Source: Peptococcaceae bacterium UBA5767 (lineage in GTDB: Bacteria > Bacillota > TC1 > UBA5767). From it: 64,000 bases of DNA. Location: the NCBI GenBank assembly GCA_002418765.1, contig DIET01000015.1, positions 1-64,000 on the forward strand, read 5' to 3'. Each line of letters begins with the position of its first letter. Within the stretch, counting starts at the first letter, position 1. The notes below the pieces were generated by a model. It searched no databases and was not told the origin of the DNA. It was given only the letters and a program-made list of their open reading frames with translations. Positions 43,458 through 50,275 of the stretch are shown here, piece by piece. A program made the position numbers and the translations under genes.

Positions 43458-43480
43458 GGAGTCGGCAGACTCCTTTTTTT
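43458..43480 (+). terminator. Rho-independent terminator after tRNA-Gly
   Basis: GGAGTC at 43458-43463 and GACTCC at 43468-43473 around GGCA, then TTTTTTT. Confidence 0.92.
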
Positions 43481-43569
43481 AGTGGATTCTAAAAAAACAA
43501 GATGGTCTGTTTGGATTGTTGGGTGTGAACAAATGTCGGTGGATCGGGACTTGTAAAGGCTACCGAGAA

Positions 43570-43607
43570 GAAAAAACAATGCAGCCGAGGGATGAGGGCT
43601 GCATTGT
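43570..43607 (-). terminator. Terminator of the ferredoxin/NifX operon (minus strand)
   Basis: On minus, ACAATGCAGCC at 43607-43597 pairs with GGCTGCATTGT at 43586-43576 and is followed by a T-run (the A-run at 43571-43575 on plus). It ends the leftward transcript. Confidence 0.85.
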
Positions 43608-43628
43608 ACTGGTTGCAATATATTTAAT

Positions 43629-43976
43629 TTAGCCTATGGCTTGAACAGGGCAGGCACTTTCACATCTTCTGCACCCCAAACAAAGAGTGGCGTCGATACT
43701 TGCCTTGCCGTCTTGCATGACGATAGCTTCGGCAGGACACCGGCTTACACAGCGGGCACAACCTTTGCAGAGTGTTTGATTGATGCTGGGTATGGAGTTG
43801 CTCTGCTTGACCTCAAGGGATGATTCTTTTCTAACAAGCATGGCACCACAGGAAGGGCATCGGCGCTGGTCGCAGGGGAATCCTTGCTGATGCCGTGTTT
43901 CGTATCCGCAATGGGGACAGGAACATAAACCGCCTGCACCTGCACCAGAGCGTTTGTGTTGATTATGATTTAACAT
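43629..43976 (-). CDS. Zinc-ribbon plus 2[4Fe-4S] ferredoxin protein
   Basis: The 115-residue protein has two parts. Residues about 17-47 form a zinc-ribbon-like domain (CSCPHCGYETRH, then CDQRRCPSCGAMLVRK). Residues about 65-113 hold two [4Fe-4S] motifs, CKGCARCVSRCP and CLGCRRCESACP. The start is the ATG at 43976 (GAGG at 43988-43985); a GTG at 43991 is possible. It overlaps the end of the upstream NifX-like gene by 14 bp. Electron transfer or iron-sulfur delivery together with that protein is likely. The zinc ribbon is shared with the peptide at 49681. Confidence 0.85.
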   Translation of the reverse strand: MLNHNQHKRSGAGAGGLCSCPHCGYETRHQQGFPCDQRRCPSCGAMLVRKESSLEVKQSNSIPSINQTLCKGCARCVSRCPAEAIVMQDGKASIDATLCLGCRRCESACPVQAIG

Positions 43977-44385
43977 TGATTTTCGCCTCACGATTGTTCT
44001 TTAAACTGAAATAGGTTCTTTGATCATGAACACGAACGATTTCTTCGATGCGTTCTCGCACGTCCATCAAAGCATGCAATCCCTCTTGCACATCGTTTCC
44101 TGCGGCAATGACGGGCACGAAATGCTGAACGATTCTTTTGATGTTTGGTCCATAAAATCGAGCCATGACAACCTGGACATGTTTTTTCTTCAGCAATGCG
44201 GTGATGCCCTTGGCTTTTTTTGGATCAGCGTGCTTGTTTGAATCTTCAGGTTCCGTTCGATTGTCTATGATCTCAAGGAGACTGATCTGATCTTTCTTGA
44301 TTTCATAGATATAAAATTTCTCTGCGTCCCCAAAATGACAGGAAACGAATTGTAAACCTTGATTTGTTGCACATGCGATAATCAT
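43963..44385 (-). CDS. NifX/NifB-type dinitrogenase iron-molybdenum cofactor-family protein
   Basis: A 140-residue protein whose N-terminal half matches the NifB/NifX/VnfX fold (MIIACATNQGLQFVSCHFGD, then FYIYEI and VVMARFYGPN). Members bind iron-sulfur or metal clusters and serve in cofactor assembly or, outside nitrogen fixation, in metal or redox homeostasis; no nif genes are seen here, so the latter is more likely. The start ATG at 44385 has CGAGGTG at 44398-44392. It is the first gene of a two-gene unit with the zinc-ribbon ferredoxin, transcribed from the promoter at about 44425-44450. Confidence 0.85.
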   Translation of the reverse strand: MIIACATNQGLQFVSCHFGDAEKFYIYEIKKDQISLLEIIDNRTEPEDSNKHADPKKAKGITALLKKKHVQVVMARFYGPNIKRIVQHFVPVIAAGNDVQEGLHALMDVRERIEEIVRVHDQRTYFSLKNNREAKINVKS

Positions 44386-44421
44386 TTGTTCACCTCGAAG
44401 TATAATCTGTACGCTATATAT

Positions 44422-44450
44422 ACCTTATACCCGTTATGGGTATAAGTCAA
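44422..44450 (-). promoter_or_regulatory. Promoter with CsoR/CstR-like operator
   Basis: On the minus strand TTGACT at 44450-44445 is a -35. With a 17-bp spacer the -10 is TAAGGT (44427-44422); with 15 bp it is TATAAG. The 21-bp inverted repeat TTATACCC (44425-44432), GTTAT, GGGTATAA (44438-44445) fills the spacer. The ATACCC-N5-GGGTAT core matches the class of operators bound by CsoR/CstR-type copper or persulfide sensors. No csoR gene lies in the window. Confidence 0.7.
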
Positions 44451-44529
44451 TAATCATTTTGAATGAATTTTAGGTATGCATTTGGATTCGTAAATAATGT
44501 CTTTAGGTTATACAATAGGGTTAAGTTCG

Positions 44530-44556
44530 GGGGGAGATTGCTGTGGTGCTTCCCCC
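44530..44556. other. GC-rich hairpin ahead of moaE
   Basis: GGGGGA at 44530-44535 pairs with TCCCCC at 44551-44556, loop of about 15 bases. No T-run follows, so not a terminator. It could be an RNA leader structure, about 195 bp before moaE, but it does not match a riboswitch I can recognise. Confidence 0.45.
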
Positions 44557-44750
44557 AGGCTCATTAAAGTACAATGATACAAGAAAAAATAGGCCATGAC
44601 CAAGGGATTTATTCTAGCCCAGATGGGCTTTTCGCGGGTTGGTTGTGTCTGTTCCGAAGAAAAGACATAATGGTAGCAAGTAGATATGCAAAAGAAAGAT
44701 CAATGCTTTGTCAGGTTACGAAAAAAGAAACAAGAAAAGGAGACGTGAAA

Positions 44751-45152
44751 ATGAAAAAAATTCCATCGATGGATGCGTGGTTGAGAGAAGCCAAAGCGGA
44801 TCCCAGAGCCTCTCAAGTGGGTATGTTATTGGTGCACAATGGTGTGGTTAGAGAAACGCCCAGAGCAAAAGTGAGGCAGGGAGTGGATGATGGGACTGTG
44901 GTTAGAGAAATGGAATTTTCCTATGATCCCGATGGTGTAGAAGCGGCCATTGATGAGACGTACGAACGCGAGGGCATTTCTTATGTGAAGGTCTGGCTCA
45001 ACCAGGGACTACTACAGGTAGGAGATGATATCATGTTTGTGCTGGTAGGTGGTGATATTAGGCCTCATGTCATCGATGGCCTGCAGTTTTTGGTGGAACA
45101 AATCAAGACGCAGTGTGTTACGGAAATTGAGAAGAAAGAGAAGATGGAATGA
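44751..45152 (+). CDS. moaE: MoaE-like molybdopterin synthase large subunit
   Basis: The 133-residue protein matches the compact MoaE form found in anaerobes: SMDAWLREAKADPRASQVGM, LVHNGVVRETPRAKVRQGVD and VGDDIMFVLVGGDIRPHVID. In the standard pathway MoaE with MoaD puts sulfur on precursor Z to make molybdopterin. Here no moaD or other moa gene is adjacent, so the protein is an orphan copy in this window. The start is the ATG at 44751, with AAAAGGAGA at 44736-44744; a longer open frame to 44574 has no ribosome site. Confidence 0.8.
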   Translation: MKKIPSMDAWLREAKADPRASQVGMLLVHNGVVRETPRAKVRQGVDDGTVVREMEFSYDPDGVEAAIDETYEREGISYVKVWLNQGLLQVGDDIMFVLVGGDIRPHVIDGLQFLVEQIKTQCVTEIEKKEKME

Positions 45153-45194
45153 TTGCTACGGTATCAAGGGCTTGGTGTCAGTAGTACTGGGTTT

Positions 45195-45246
45195 GGATGG
45201 TTATTTCTTAGAATTTTTCTGGATGGTTATTTCTTAGAATTTTTCT
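45195..45246 (+). repeat. Perfect 26-bp tandem duplication at the feo promoter
   Basis: A 26-bp unit beginning GGATGGTTATTTCTTAGAAT at 45195-45220 is repeated exactly at 45221-45246. The second copy runs into the feoA -35 (45246-45251). Confidence 0.95.
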
Positions 45247-45274
45247 TGACAAGCACAAGAAGTGGTATTATGAT
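45246..45274 (+). promoter_or_regulatory. Promoter of the feoA-feoB operon
   Basis: TTGACA at 45246-45251, 17-bp spacer, TATGAT at 45269-45274. An inverted repeat lies immediately downstream at 45279. Confidence 0.85.
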
Positions 45275-45278
45275 GTGA

Positions 45279-45298
45279 TTGTTAGTTGATACTAACAA
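45279..45298. promoter_or_regulatory. Operator-like inverted repeat before feoA
   Basis: TTGTTAGT (45279-45286), TGAT, ACTAACAA (45291-45298): perfect 8-bp arms sited on the likely start of transcription. A GTTAGT-N4-ACTAAC repeat also occurs before feoB (45782-45797). It recalls the TTAGGTTAG half-site of DtxR/IdeR-type iron repressors, but the match is partial. Confidence 0.75.
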
Positions 45299-45465
45299 GG
45301 ATATGGTTTGTTTAGATCAAAATAAGATGCAGTTGTAAAGGATTGTAAATGGAAGGAAATATGACGTTCATTCACGAGAAGATGGTCTGCAATCCATAAA
45401 TAGAAAAGAATGGTAACCAGATGGGTGTGGGTCTATGTATGCGAGCGAAAAGGGTGGAGGACGAT

Positions 45466-45750
45466 ATGGAACAGGTTATACAAAACAAGGTGTTCGAGGC
45501 GAACATGATGAACAGAAATATGAACAGAGACAAACACCAGAATTTGACGCATGCGCAAGTAAATCGGTCTTATGCTATTCGTGGTATCCAGGCACAGGAC
45601 AGTGGTATTCGGGATTTTCTGTTTACTTTGGGGTGCTATGAAGGGCAAATGGTGACGGTGATTTCTGTGCTGGCGGAGAACTATATTATCCATATCAAGG
45701 ATGCGCGATATAGTATAGATGAAGAATTGGCCAGAGCAATATGGATATGA
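45466..45750 (+). CDS. feoA: FeoA-domain ferrous iron transport protein
   Basis: A 94-residue FeoA (SH3-like) protein. The domain starts at about residue 23 (LTHAQVNRSYAIRGIQ), then RDFLFTLGCYEGQMVTVIS and RYSIDEELARAIWI. FeoA is a small cytoplasmic partner of FeoB. The start is the ATG at 45466, with GGAGG at 45455-45459; the N-terminal 20 residues before the domain (rich in Met/Asn/Arg) are not part of it, and a start at 45505 is a less supported alternative. An inverted repeat lies between this gene and feoB. Confidence 0.88.
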   Translation: MEQVIQNKVFEANMMNRNMNRDKHQNLTHAQVNRSYAIRGIQAQDSGIRDFLFTLGCYEGQMVTVISVLAENYIIHIKDARYSIDEELARAIWI

Positions 45751-45781
45751 TTGGGGCAAGGTAGTTTTTTTTGTTTTTTAA

Positions 45782-45797
45782 GTTAGTCGGAACTAAC
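45782..45797. promoter_or_regulatory. Operator-like inverted repeat before feoB
   Basis: GTTAGT (45782-45787), CGGA, ACTAAC (45792-45797). It shares the GTTAGT-N4-ACTAAC design and the ACTAACAA half of the repeat ahead of feoA. It lies 29 bp before the feoB ATG. Confidence 0.7.
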
Positions 45798-45826
45798 AAA
45801 ATAACGCATGGCAGGAGGAAAAAGAT

Positions 45827-47824
45827 ATGCGAATAGCATTGGCGGGCAATCCCAATAGTGGTAAAACGACGTTGTTTAATGCCATTACGGGCAGTATTGA
45901 ACATGTAGGCAATTGGCCAGGGGTAACTGTGGCCAAAAAAGAAGGGTATATTAAGAAGGAACTGAATAAATCTGGCACCGAAATCCGGGTAGTCGATTTG
46001 CCTGGAGCATACTCTATGTCTCCATTTACGACTGAAGAGAGCATTACCAGTCGGTTTGTGAAGGATGAGAATCCGGATGCCATCATCAACATTGTAGATG
46101 CCACCAATTTGAGCAGGAGCTTATTTTTTACAACACAGTTATTGGAGCTGGGTATCCCGGTGGTTGTGGCCCTCAATAAAAGTGATCTTGCAGATAAAAA
46201 GGGTATTGTGATTCAAACAGATGCTTTGGCGAAAAAATTGGGCTGTGCGATTGTTGAGACAACCTCTACTCAAGGGAAAGGGTTGATGAAACTCATGGCC
46301 AGAGTCACACAAGTCCAAGGAAAAATACAAGAAAGCCCATTTGCTGGTTCGATCGCTTATGCTGGCGCGGATAAAAATACGGTTGCTATGATCGACCGTG
46401 AGCGTTTTGCTTTTGTGGAAAAACTGGTCAAAGAAGTGGAGGTGCGCCACGTTGAAAGTCATAAGCAAACAAAGCAAGATGCCGCAGACCGCATCATAGC
46501 ACATAAATTATGGGGCATTCCCATTTTTGCCGCTGTGATTTATTTTGTTTTCTCAGTTTCACAAAATTATGTGGGCCCCCTTTTGGCTGATATCCTGGTG
46601 GGATGGATAGATAAGTTTTATGCTTGGGTTGAAGTTCTGATGGGTGAGAGCATATCACCGCTTCTCAGTGCTTTGCTGCTCGATGGCATGATTGGAGGTG
46701 TTGGGGCTGTTTTGGGATTTCTACCATTGATTATGGTATTGTTCTTCTTATTGGCACTTCTCGAAGATTGTGGTTACATGTCCCGGGTTGCAGTGGTAAT
46801 GGACCGTTATCTAAAAAAGGTGGGCCTGTCAGGCAAGTCCATTATCCCCATGATTATTGGTACAGGATGCGCCATTCCAGGTATCATGGCCACGAGAACC
46901 ATTCGGGATGAACGCCAGCGCCGAACGACGGCGATGTTGACGCCTTTTATGCCGTGTGGAGCCAAACTGCCGGTCATTGCCCTCTTCGCCGGTGTCTTCT
47001 TTGAAGATGCAGCTTGGGTTGGCACCTCCATGTATTTTGTGGCCATCGCCATTGTGATTTTTGGAGCTTTGATGGTTCAAAAAATCACCAAGGTGGGTCC
47101 CGTTAAATCTTACTTTGTGATGGAGCTGCCAGAGTATCGCCTGCCCAGTATAAAACGAGCGTTTGTTTCTATGATGTCTAGAGCGAAAGCATTTATCGTG
47201 AAAGCGGGCACCATTATTTTGGTGAGCAATGTGGTAGTACATATCATGCAAACATTTACTTGGAATTTTCAGGTCGTGGAAGAAGGGATGGAAAATGTGA
47301 GCATATTGGCAAGTATTGCCGGGCCGATAGCTTATGTTCTGATACCATTGGGATTTGGTACCTGGCAACTGGCTGCGGCTGCCGTTACCGGATTTATTGC
47401 CAAAGAAAATGTTGTTGGTACATTGGCCATTGTGTACGGCATAACCAATTTTATCGATACGGAGGAACTTGCCTTGGTCGCTGGTGCTCAAGATGTTGCC
47501 TCGATCATGAGTCTGACTTCGGTGGCGGCGCTGGCCTATCTTATGTTTAATCTCTTTACCCCCCCTTGCTTTGCAGCCATCGGGGCCATGAATGCAGAAA
47601 TGGACAGTAGGAAATGGTTGTGGGCTGGGATAGGATTTCAGTTTGGCATGGGATATACTGTAGCTTATTTTGTCTATCAAATCGGTACTTGGCTGACGAC
47701 AGGTCAGTTTGGCACAGGTGCATTTCCGGGCCTTTTGGTCATCGGTCTCATGGTGGGTGTTTTGGTTTATCTAATGCGTAAAAATGAAAATGAAATCTCA
47801 GAACAGTTGAAGGAGACAGTCTAA
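45827..47824 (+). CDS. feoB: FeoB ferrous iron transporter
   Basis: A 665-residue FeoB. The N-terminal G-domain has GNPNSGKTTLFN at 7-18 (G1), DLPGAYSM (G3) and ALNKSDL (G4), then a helical GDI-like part. The C-terminal membrane portion has paired gate motifs: PMIIGTGCAIPGIMATRTI and, nearer the end, a second region (CFAAIGAMNAEM). FeoB takes up Fe2+ under anaerobic conditions. GGAGGAAAAA precedes the ATG at 45827. It ends one base inside the start of the Cys-rich gene. The operator-like repeats upstream suggest iron-dependent control. Confidence 0.96.
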   Translation: MRIALAGNPNSGKTTLFNAITGSIEHVGNWPGVTVAKKEGYIKKELNKSGTEIRVVDLPGAYSMSPFTTEESITSRFVKDENPDAIINIVDATNLSRSLFFTTQLLELGIPVVVALNKSDLADKKGIVIQTDALAKKLGCAIVETTSTQGKGLMKLMARVTQVQGKIQESPFAGSIAYAGADKNTVAMIDRERFAFVEKLVKEVEVRHVESHKQTKQDAADRIIAHKLWGIPIFAAVIYFVFSVSQNYVGPLLADILVGWIDKFYAWVEVLMGESISPLLSALLLDGMIGGVGAVLGFLPLIMVLFFLLALLEDCGYMSRVAVVMDRYLKKVGLSGKSIIPMIIGTGCAIPGIMATRTIRDERQRRTTAMLTPFMPCGAKLPVIALFAGVFFEDAAWVGTSMYFVAIAIVIFGALMVQKITKVGPVKSYFVMELPEYRLPSIKRAFVSMMSRAKAFIVKAGTIILVSNVVVHIMQTFTWNFQVVEEGMENVSILASIAGPIAYVLIPLGFGTWQLAAAAVTGFIAKENVVGTLAIVYGITNFIDTEELALVAGAQDVASIMSLTSVAALAYLMFNLFTPPCFAAIGAMNAEMDSRKWLWAGIGFQFGMGYTVAYFVYQIGTWLTTGQFGTGAFPGLLVIGLMVGVLVYLMRKNENEISEQLKETV

Positions 47825-48015
47825 TGCTGGGCAATTTAGGGGTACTGCTCATCGTTATCGTCATCATGGCGCTGGCGGTCAGCAAAATCATGGGTGACAA
47901 CAAAAAGAAGACGGCGTGTTCGCACTGTCCTTATAATCAGGTTTGCTCCAACAAAGCTGTTTGCACCAGCGTCCCGCTCATGAACACCCATTCCCACAAT
48001 CAGGGTGCTGAATAA
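47824..48015 (+). CDS. FeoB-associated Cys-rich membrane protein
   Basis: The 63-residue protein has an N-terminal membrane helix (about 4-22, LGVLLIVIVIMALAVSKIM) and a Cys-rich cytosolic tail: CSHCPYNQVC and SNKAVC. This matches the FeoB-associated Cys-rich (FeoC-position) family. The start ATG overlaps the feoB stop by one base, so it is co-translated with feoB. It may help assemble or gate FeoB. Confidence 0.9.
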   Translation: MLGNLGVLLIVIVIMALAVSKIMGDNKKKTACSHCPYNQVCSNKAVCTSVPLMNTHSHNQGAE

Positions 48016-48029
48016 GAAAAAAATAAATT

Positions 48030-48050
48030 TTTGGTAACAATGATACCAAA
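48030..48050. repeat. Inverted repeat after the feo operon
   Basis: TTTGGTA (48030-48036), 7-base spacer, TACCAAA (48044-48050). A perfect 7-bp pair just after the Cys-rich gene stop; no T-run follows. It could be an RNA hairpin or binding site. Confidence 0.6.
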
Positions 48051-48054
48051 CAAA

Positions 48055-48095
48055 CAACACCGGGACATTTGTAAGCGTTTCCCGGTGTTGTTTTG
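48055..48095 (+). terminator. Rho-independent terminator after the feo operon
   Basis: CAACACCGGGA at 48055-48065 pairs with TCCCGGTGTTG at 48080-48090, then TTTTG. Confidence 0.9.
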
Positions 48096-48145
48096 CTTTG
48101 TTCAGTCTTTAGGTCATCATTTGAAAGGCAATAAACAACCATCCA

Positions 48146-48154
48146 TGGTATAAT
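48146..48154 (+). promoter_or_regulatory. Extended -10 promoter for rsgA
   Basis: TGGTATAAT, an extended -10 (TGN-TATAAT), about 40 bp before the rsgA start; no convincing -35. Confidence 0.55.
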
Positions 48155-48195
48155 CAGCAGCAGATGGATGAGTGATTTTTTAAGGAGGCTTTACC

Positions 48196-49275
48196 ATGGT
48201 TGCGTCACCACAATTTGTTTTTGGGCAAACATATATCCAGCAGGCGAAAAGTTACCCGGACCTGTATCTGGGAAGGGTTGTTTCGCAGTCAAAGGATCTG
48301 TATCAGGTGGTGACTGCTGATGTTGAATTCATGGCAGAGATATCCGGCAGGTTTCGATTTGCCTGTCAGAGCAAAACGGACTATCCGGCTGTTGGCGATT
48401 ATGTCATGCTAGACAGAGACAGCGGAGAGCACGGACATGCTGTGATACAGCATTTGCTGGACCGCACGAGTGTTTTTGTACGTCAGTCAGCTGGGAATAC
48501 CACAGAAGCGCAGGTGGTTGCAGCCAATATGGACAAGGTATTGATTTGTATGGCTTTGAACCGGGATTACAATGTCCGAAGGCTTGAACGTTACTTGGCT
48601 ATTGCCTGGGATAGTGGGGCTATTCCGTGTGTGGTTTTGACCAAGGGTGATTTGCTCCAGCAGTTTCAAGACCAATGGCAAGAGATACAACGCGTGGCCA
48701 TGGGGGTTGATATTCTGGTGACCTCCAGCCTGACGGAGGATGGTGTTGATGCTTTGGCATCTTATTTGGTTCCAGGACAAACGGTTGCCTTTATTGGCTC
48801 ATCGGGGGTAGGAAAATCTACCTTAATCAATAGACTGCTAGGTGAAAATACATTACTTACCCAAGAGACGAGAAACGATGACAAAGGTCGGCATACTACC
48901 TCAAGAAGGCAACTTTTGGTATTGCCTTCGGGTGTGATGGTCATTGATACGCCGGGAATGCGGGAATTGGGTTTGGATCAGGCCAATGTTGGCCTAGCTT
49001 TTGCAGAGTTAGAAGAATTGGCGCAGAATTGCAGATTTAGTGATTGCCAACACCAGCAGGAACCGGGTTGTGCCTTGCGGCAAGCTGTGGTGTCGGGGTT
49101 GATTGCGGAAGAACGCTTGCTTAGCTATCTGAAACTGAAGAAGGAAGCCAAGTATGATGGGATGAATGCCAAGCAGATTGAAAAAGAAAAGACAGAAACG
49201 ATGTTTGCTGATTTTGGGGGTATGAAAAATGCCAAAAATTTCATCAAATCCAGGTACAAGAATAAAGGGGAATAG
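48196..49275 (+). CDS. rsgA: Ribosome small subunit-dependent GTPase A
   Basis: The 359-residue protein is a circularly permuted GTPase. An N-terminal OB-like domain (about 30-95) is followed by G4 (VVLTKGDLL), then G1 (GSSGVGKST, 201-209), the KGRHTTSRRQ region, G3 (DTPGMREL), and a C-terminal zinc-binding knuckle (CRFSDCQHQQEPGCAL). RsgA matures the 30S ribosomal subunit. AAGGAGG at 48182-48188 precedes the ATG at 48196. It is monocistronic. Confidence 0.95.
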   Translation: MVASPQFVFGQTYIQQAKSYPDLYLGRVVSQSKDLYQVVTADVEFMAEISGRFRFACQSKTDYPAVGDYVMLDRDSGEHGHAVIQHLLDRTSVFVRQSAGNTTEAQVVAANMDKVLICMALNRDYNVRRLERYLAIAWDSGAIPCVVLTKGDLLQQFQDQWQEIQRVAMGVDILVTSSLTEDGVDALASYLVPGQTVAFIGSSGVGKSTLINRLLGENTLLTQETRNDDKGRHTTSRRQLLVLPSGVMVIDTPGMRELGLDQANVGLAFAELEELAQNCRFSDCQHQQEPGCALRQAVVSGLIAEERLLSYLKLKKEAKYDGMNAKQIEKEKTETMFADFGGMKNAKNFIKSRYKNKGE

Positions 49276-49391
49276 CAGATAGGGGTATGGAGATGTTGAT
49301 TTATCAAGGAATCAGCTACCGTAATGCGTCTAGCCACAGAGGTCCTGTTTTGTTTTGGATATGGGATTCATGGGAAAGTTGTAAGAATAAC

Positions 49392-49420
49392 TTGATAATT
49401 CATGAATTTTGAATTATAAA
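49392..49420 (+). promoter_or_regulatory. Promoter of the tRNA-Pro gene
   Basis: TTGATA at 49392-49397, 17-bp spacer, TATAAA at 49415-49420; the tRNA begins 10 bases further on. Confidence 0.75.
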
Positions 49421-49429
49421 TGTTAGTAT

Positions 49430-49506
49430 CGGGGTGTGGCTCAGTTTGGTAGAGCGCATGGTTCGGGACCATGAGGCCGGAGGTTCGAATCCTCTCACTC
49501 CGACCA
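49430..49506 (+). tRNA. tRNA-Pro (anticodon CGG)
   Basis: CGGGGTG at 49430-49436 pairs with CACTCCG (one G-T pair); anticodon stem CATGG...CCATG with loop TTCGGGA (anticodon CGG); T-loop TTCGAAT; encoded CCA at 49504-49506. Confidence 0.92.
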
Positions 49507-49510
49507 GAAA

Positions 49511-49545
49511 GAGCAGAAATGAATTCACTCATTTCTGCTCTTTTA
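49511..49545 (+). terminator. Rho-independent terminator after tRNA-Pro
   Basis: GAGCAGAAATGA at 49511-49522 and TCATTTCTGCTC at 49529-49540, then TTTTA. Confidence 0.92.
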
Positions 49546-49680
49546 TTTTGATTATGTGTGGATATGGGGACAGATTTCTCGTGCTCGTGAGAGCATGCCA
49601 AGGGAGGGTTGTTGACATATGCCCATAAAGAAGTATACTAAAGGCAGAGAAAGAAGATAAAAAAATGGGAGGTGAGCATC

Positions 49681-49884
49681 ATGCCAGGAGGAGATGGAAC
49701 GGGCCCGGCAGGTCCAGGACGTGGAGCAGAATCAAGGCCAGGGAAAATGGGTGGTCCTATCAAGGGTGGACCAGGTGGAACTTGCGTTTGTCCCCAATGT
49801 GGTACCAAGGTAGAACATTCCAGAGAAGAGTCTTGCCATACCATCCGCTGCCCGAAGTGTGGCACCAAGATGGAAAGGGCATAA
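49681..49884 (+). CDS. Gly-rich zinc-ribbon peptide (DUF5320-like start)
   Basis: The 67-residue protein begins PGGDGTGPAGPGRGAESRPG, a Gly/Pro-rich leader like that of DUF5320 proteins, and ends in a zinc ribbon: CVCPQCGTKVEHSREESCHT then IRCPKCGTKMERA. The ribbon closely matches that of the ferredoxin fusion at 43629. Such peptides often accompany NifX/NifB-type and MRP-like iron-sulfur carriers. The ATG at 49681 has GGGAGG at 49668-49673. A terminator follows. Confidence 0.82.
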   Translation: MPGGDGTGPAGPGRGAESRPGKMGGPIKGGPGGTCVCPQCGTKVEHSREESCHTIRCPKCGTKMERA

Positions 49885-49891
49885 GCAATGG

Positions 49892-49926
49892 ATAAACCTC
49901 TTTTGTTGAAGAGGTTTATTTTTTTT
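49892..49926 (+). terminator. Rho-independent terminator after the zinc-ribbon peptide
   Basis: ATAAACCTCTT pairs with AAGAGGTTTAT around TTGTTG, then a T-run. In the remaining gap up to 50275 no gene is supported. Confidence 0.92.
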
Positions 49927-50275
49927 GGGAAATTCTGGAAGGAATCTTGCCCATGAAGAGGATGCTTTTACCTGGATTTTTGCGCATAAGAAATCAAGAT
50001 GGGTCATTGGGCGTAGCTGTTGCATCAACGTTGGTATGGTATTTCGTTTCCTGATAGATTATCATAGAGATAAACATGATGGAAGGTACAAAAAAGATTC
50101 CACAGCCAAGAATACTGCTTTTTTCAAATCCTGATGGTTACCCACCTGCATCTGTTTTTTGACAAGTTTTTTTGAGACAACATTCCCCAAAAAAGAGGAA
50201 AGGTGCAGGCCCAGTAGGATCTTTACTGGTTGGTCGGTATGGATTTTATCTTGGTATGATAGGTAAGAAAGCGAT

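Noticed and set aside
45361..45399. 12-codon frame with GGAAGG ahead, before feoA
   Set aside because: Could be a leader peptide, but the spacing is short and nothing in its residues suggests attenuation control.
49925..50134. 69-codon plus-strand frame after the zinc-ribbon peptide
   Set aside because: It begins at the terminator T-run, has no ribosome site and shows no family pattern.
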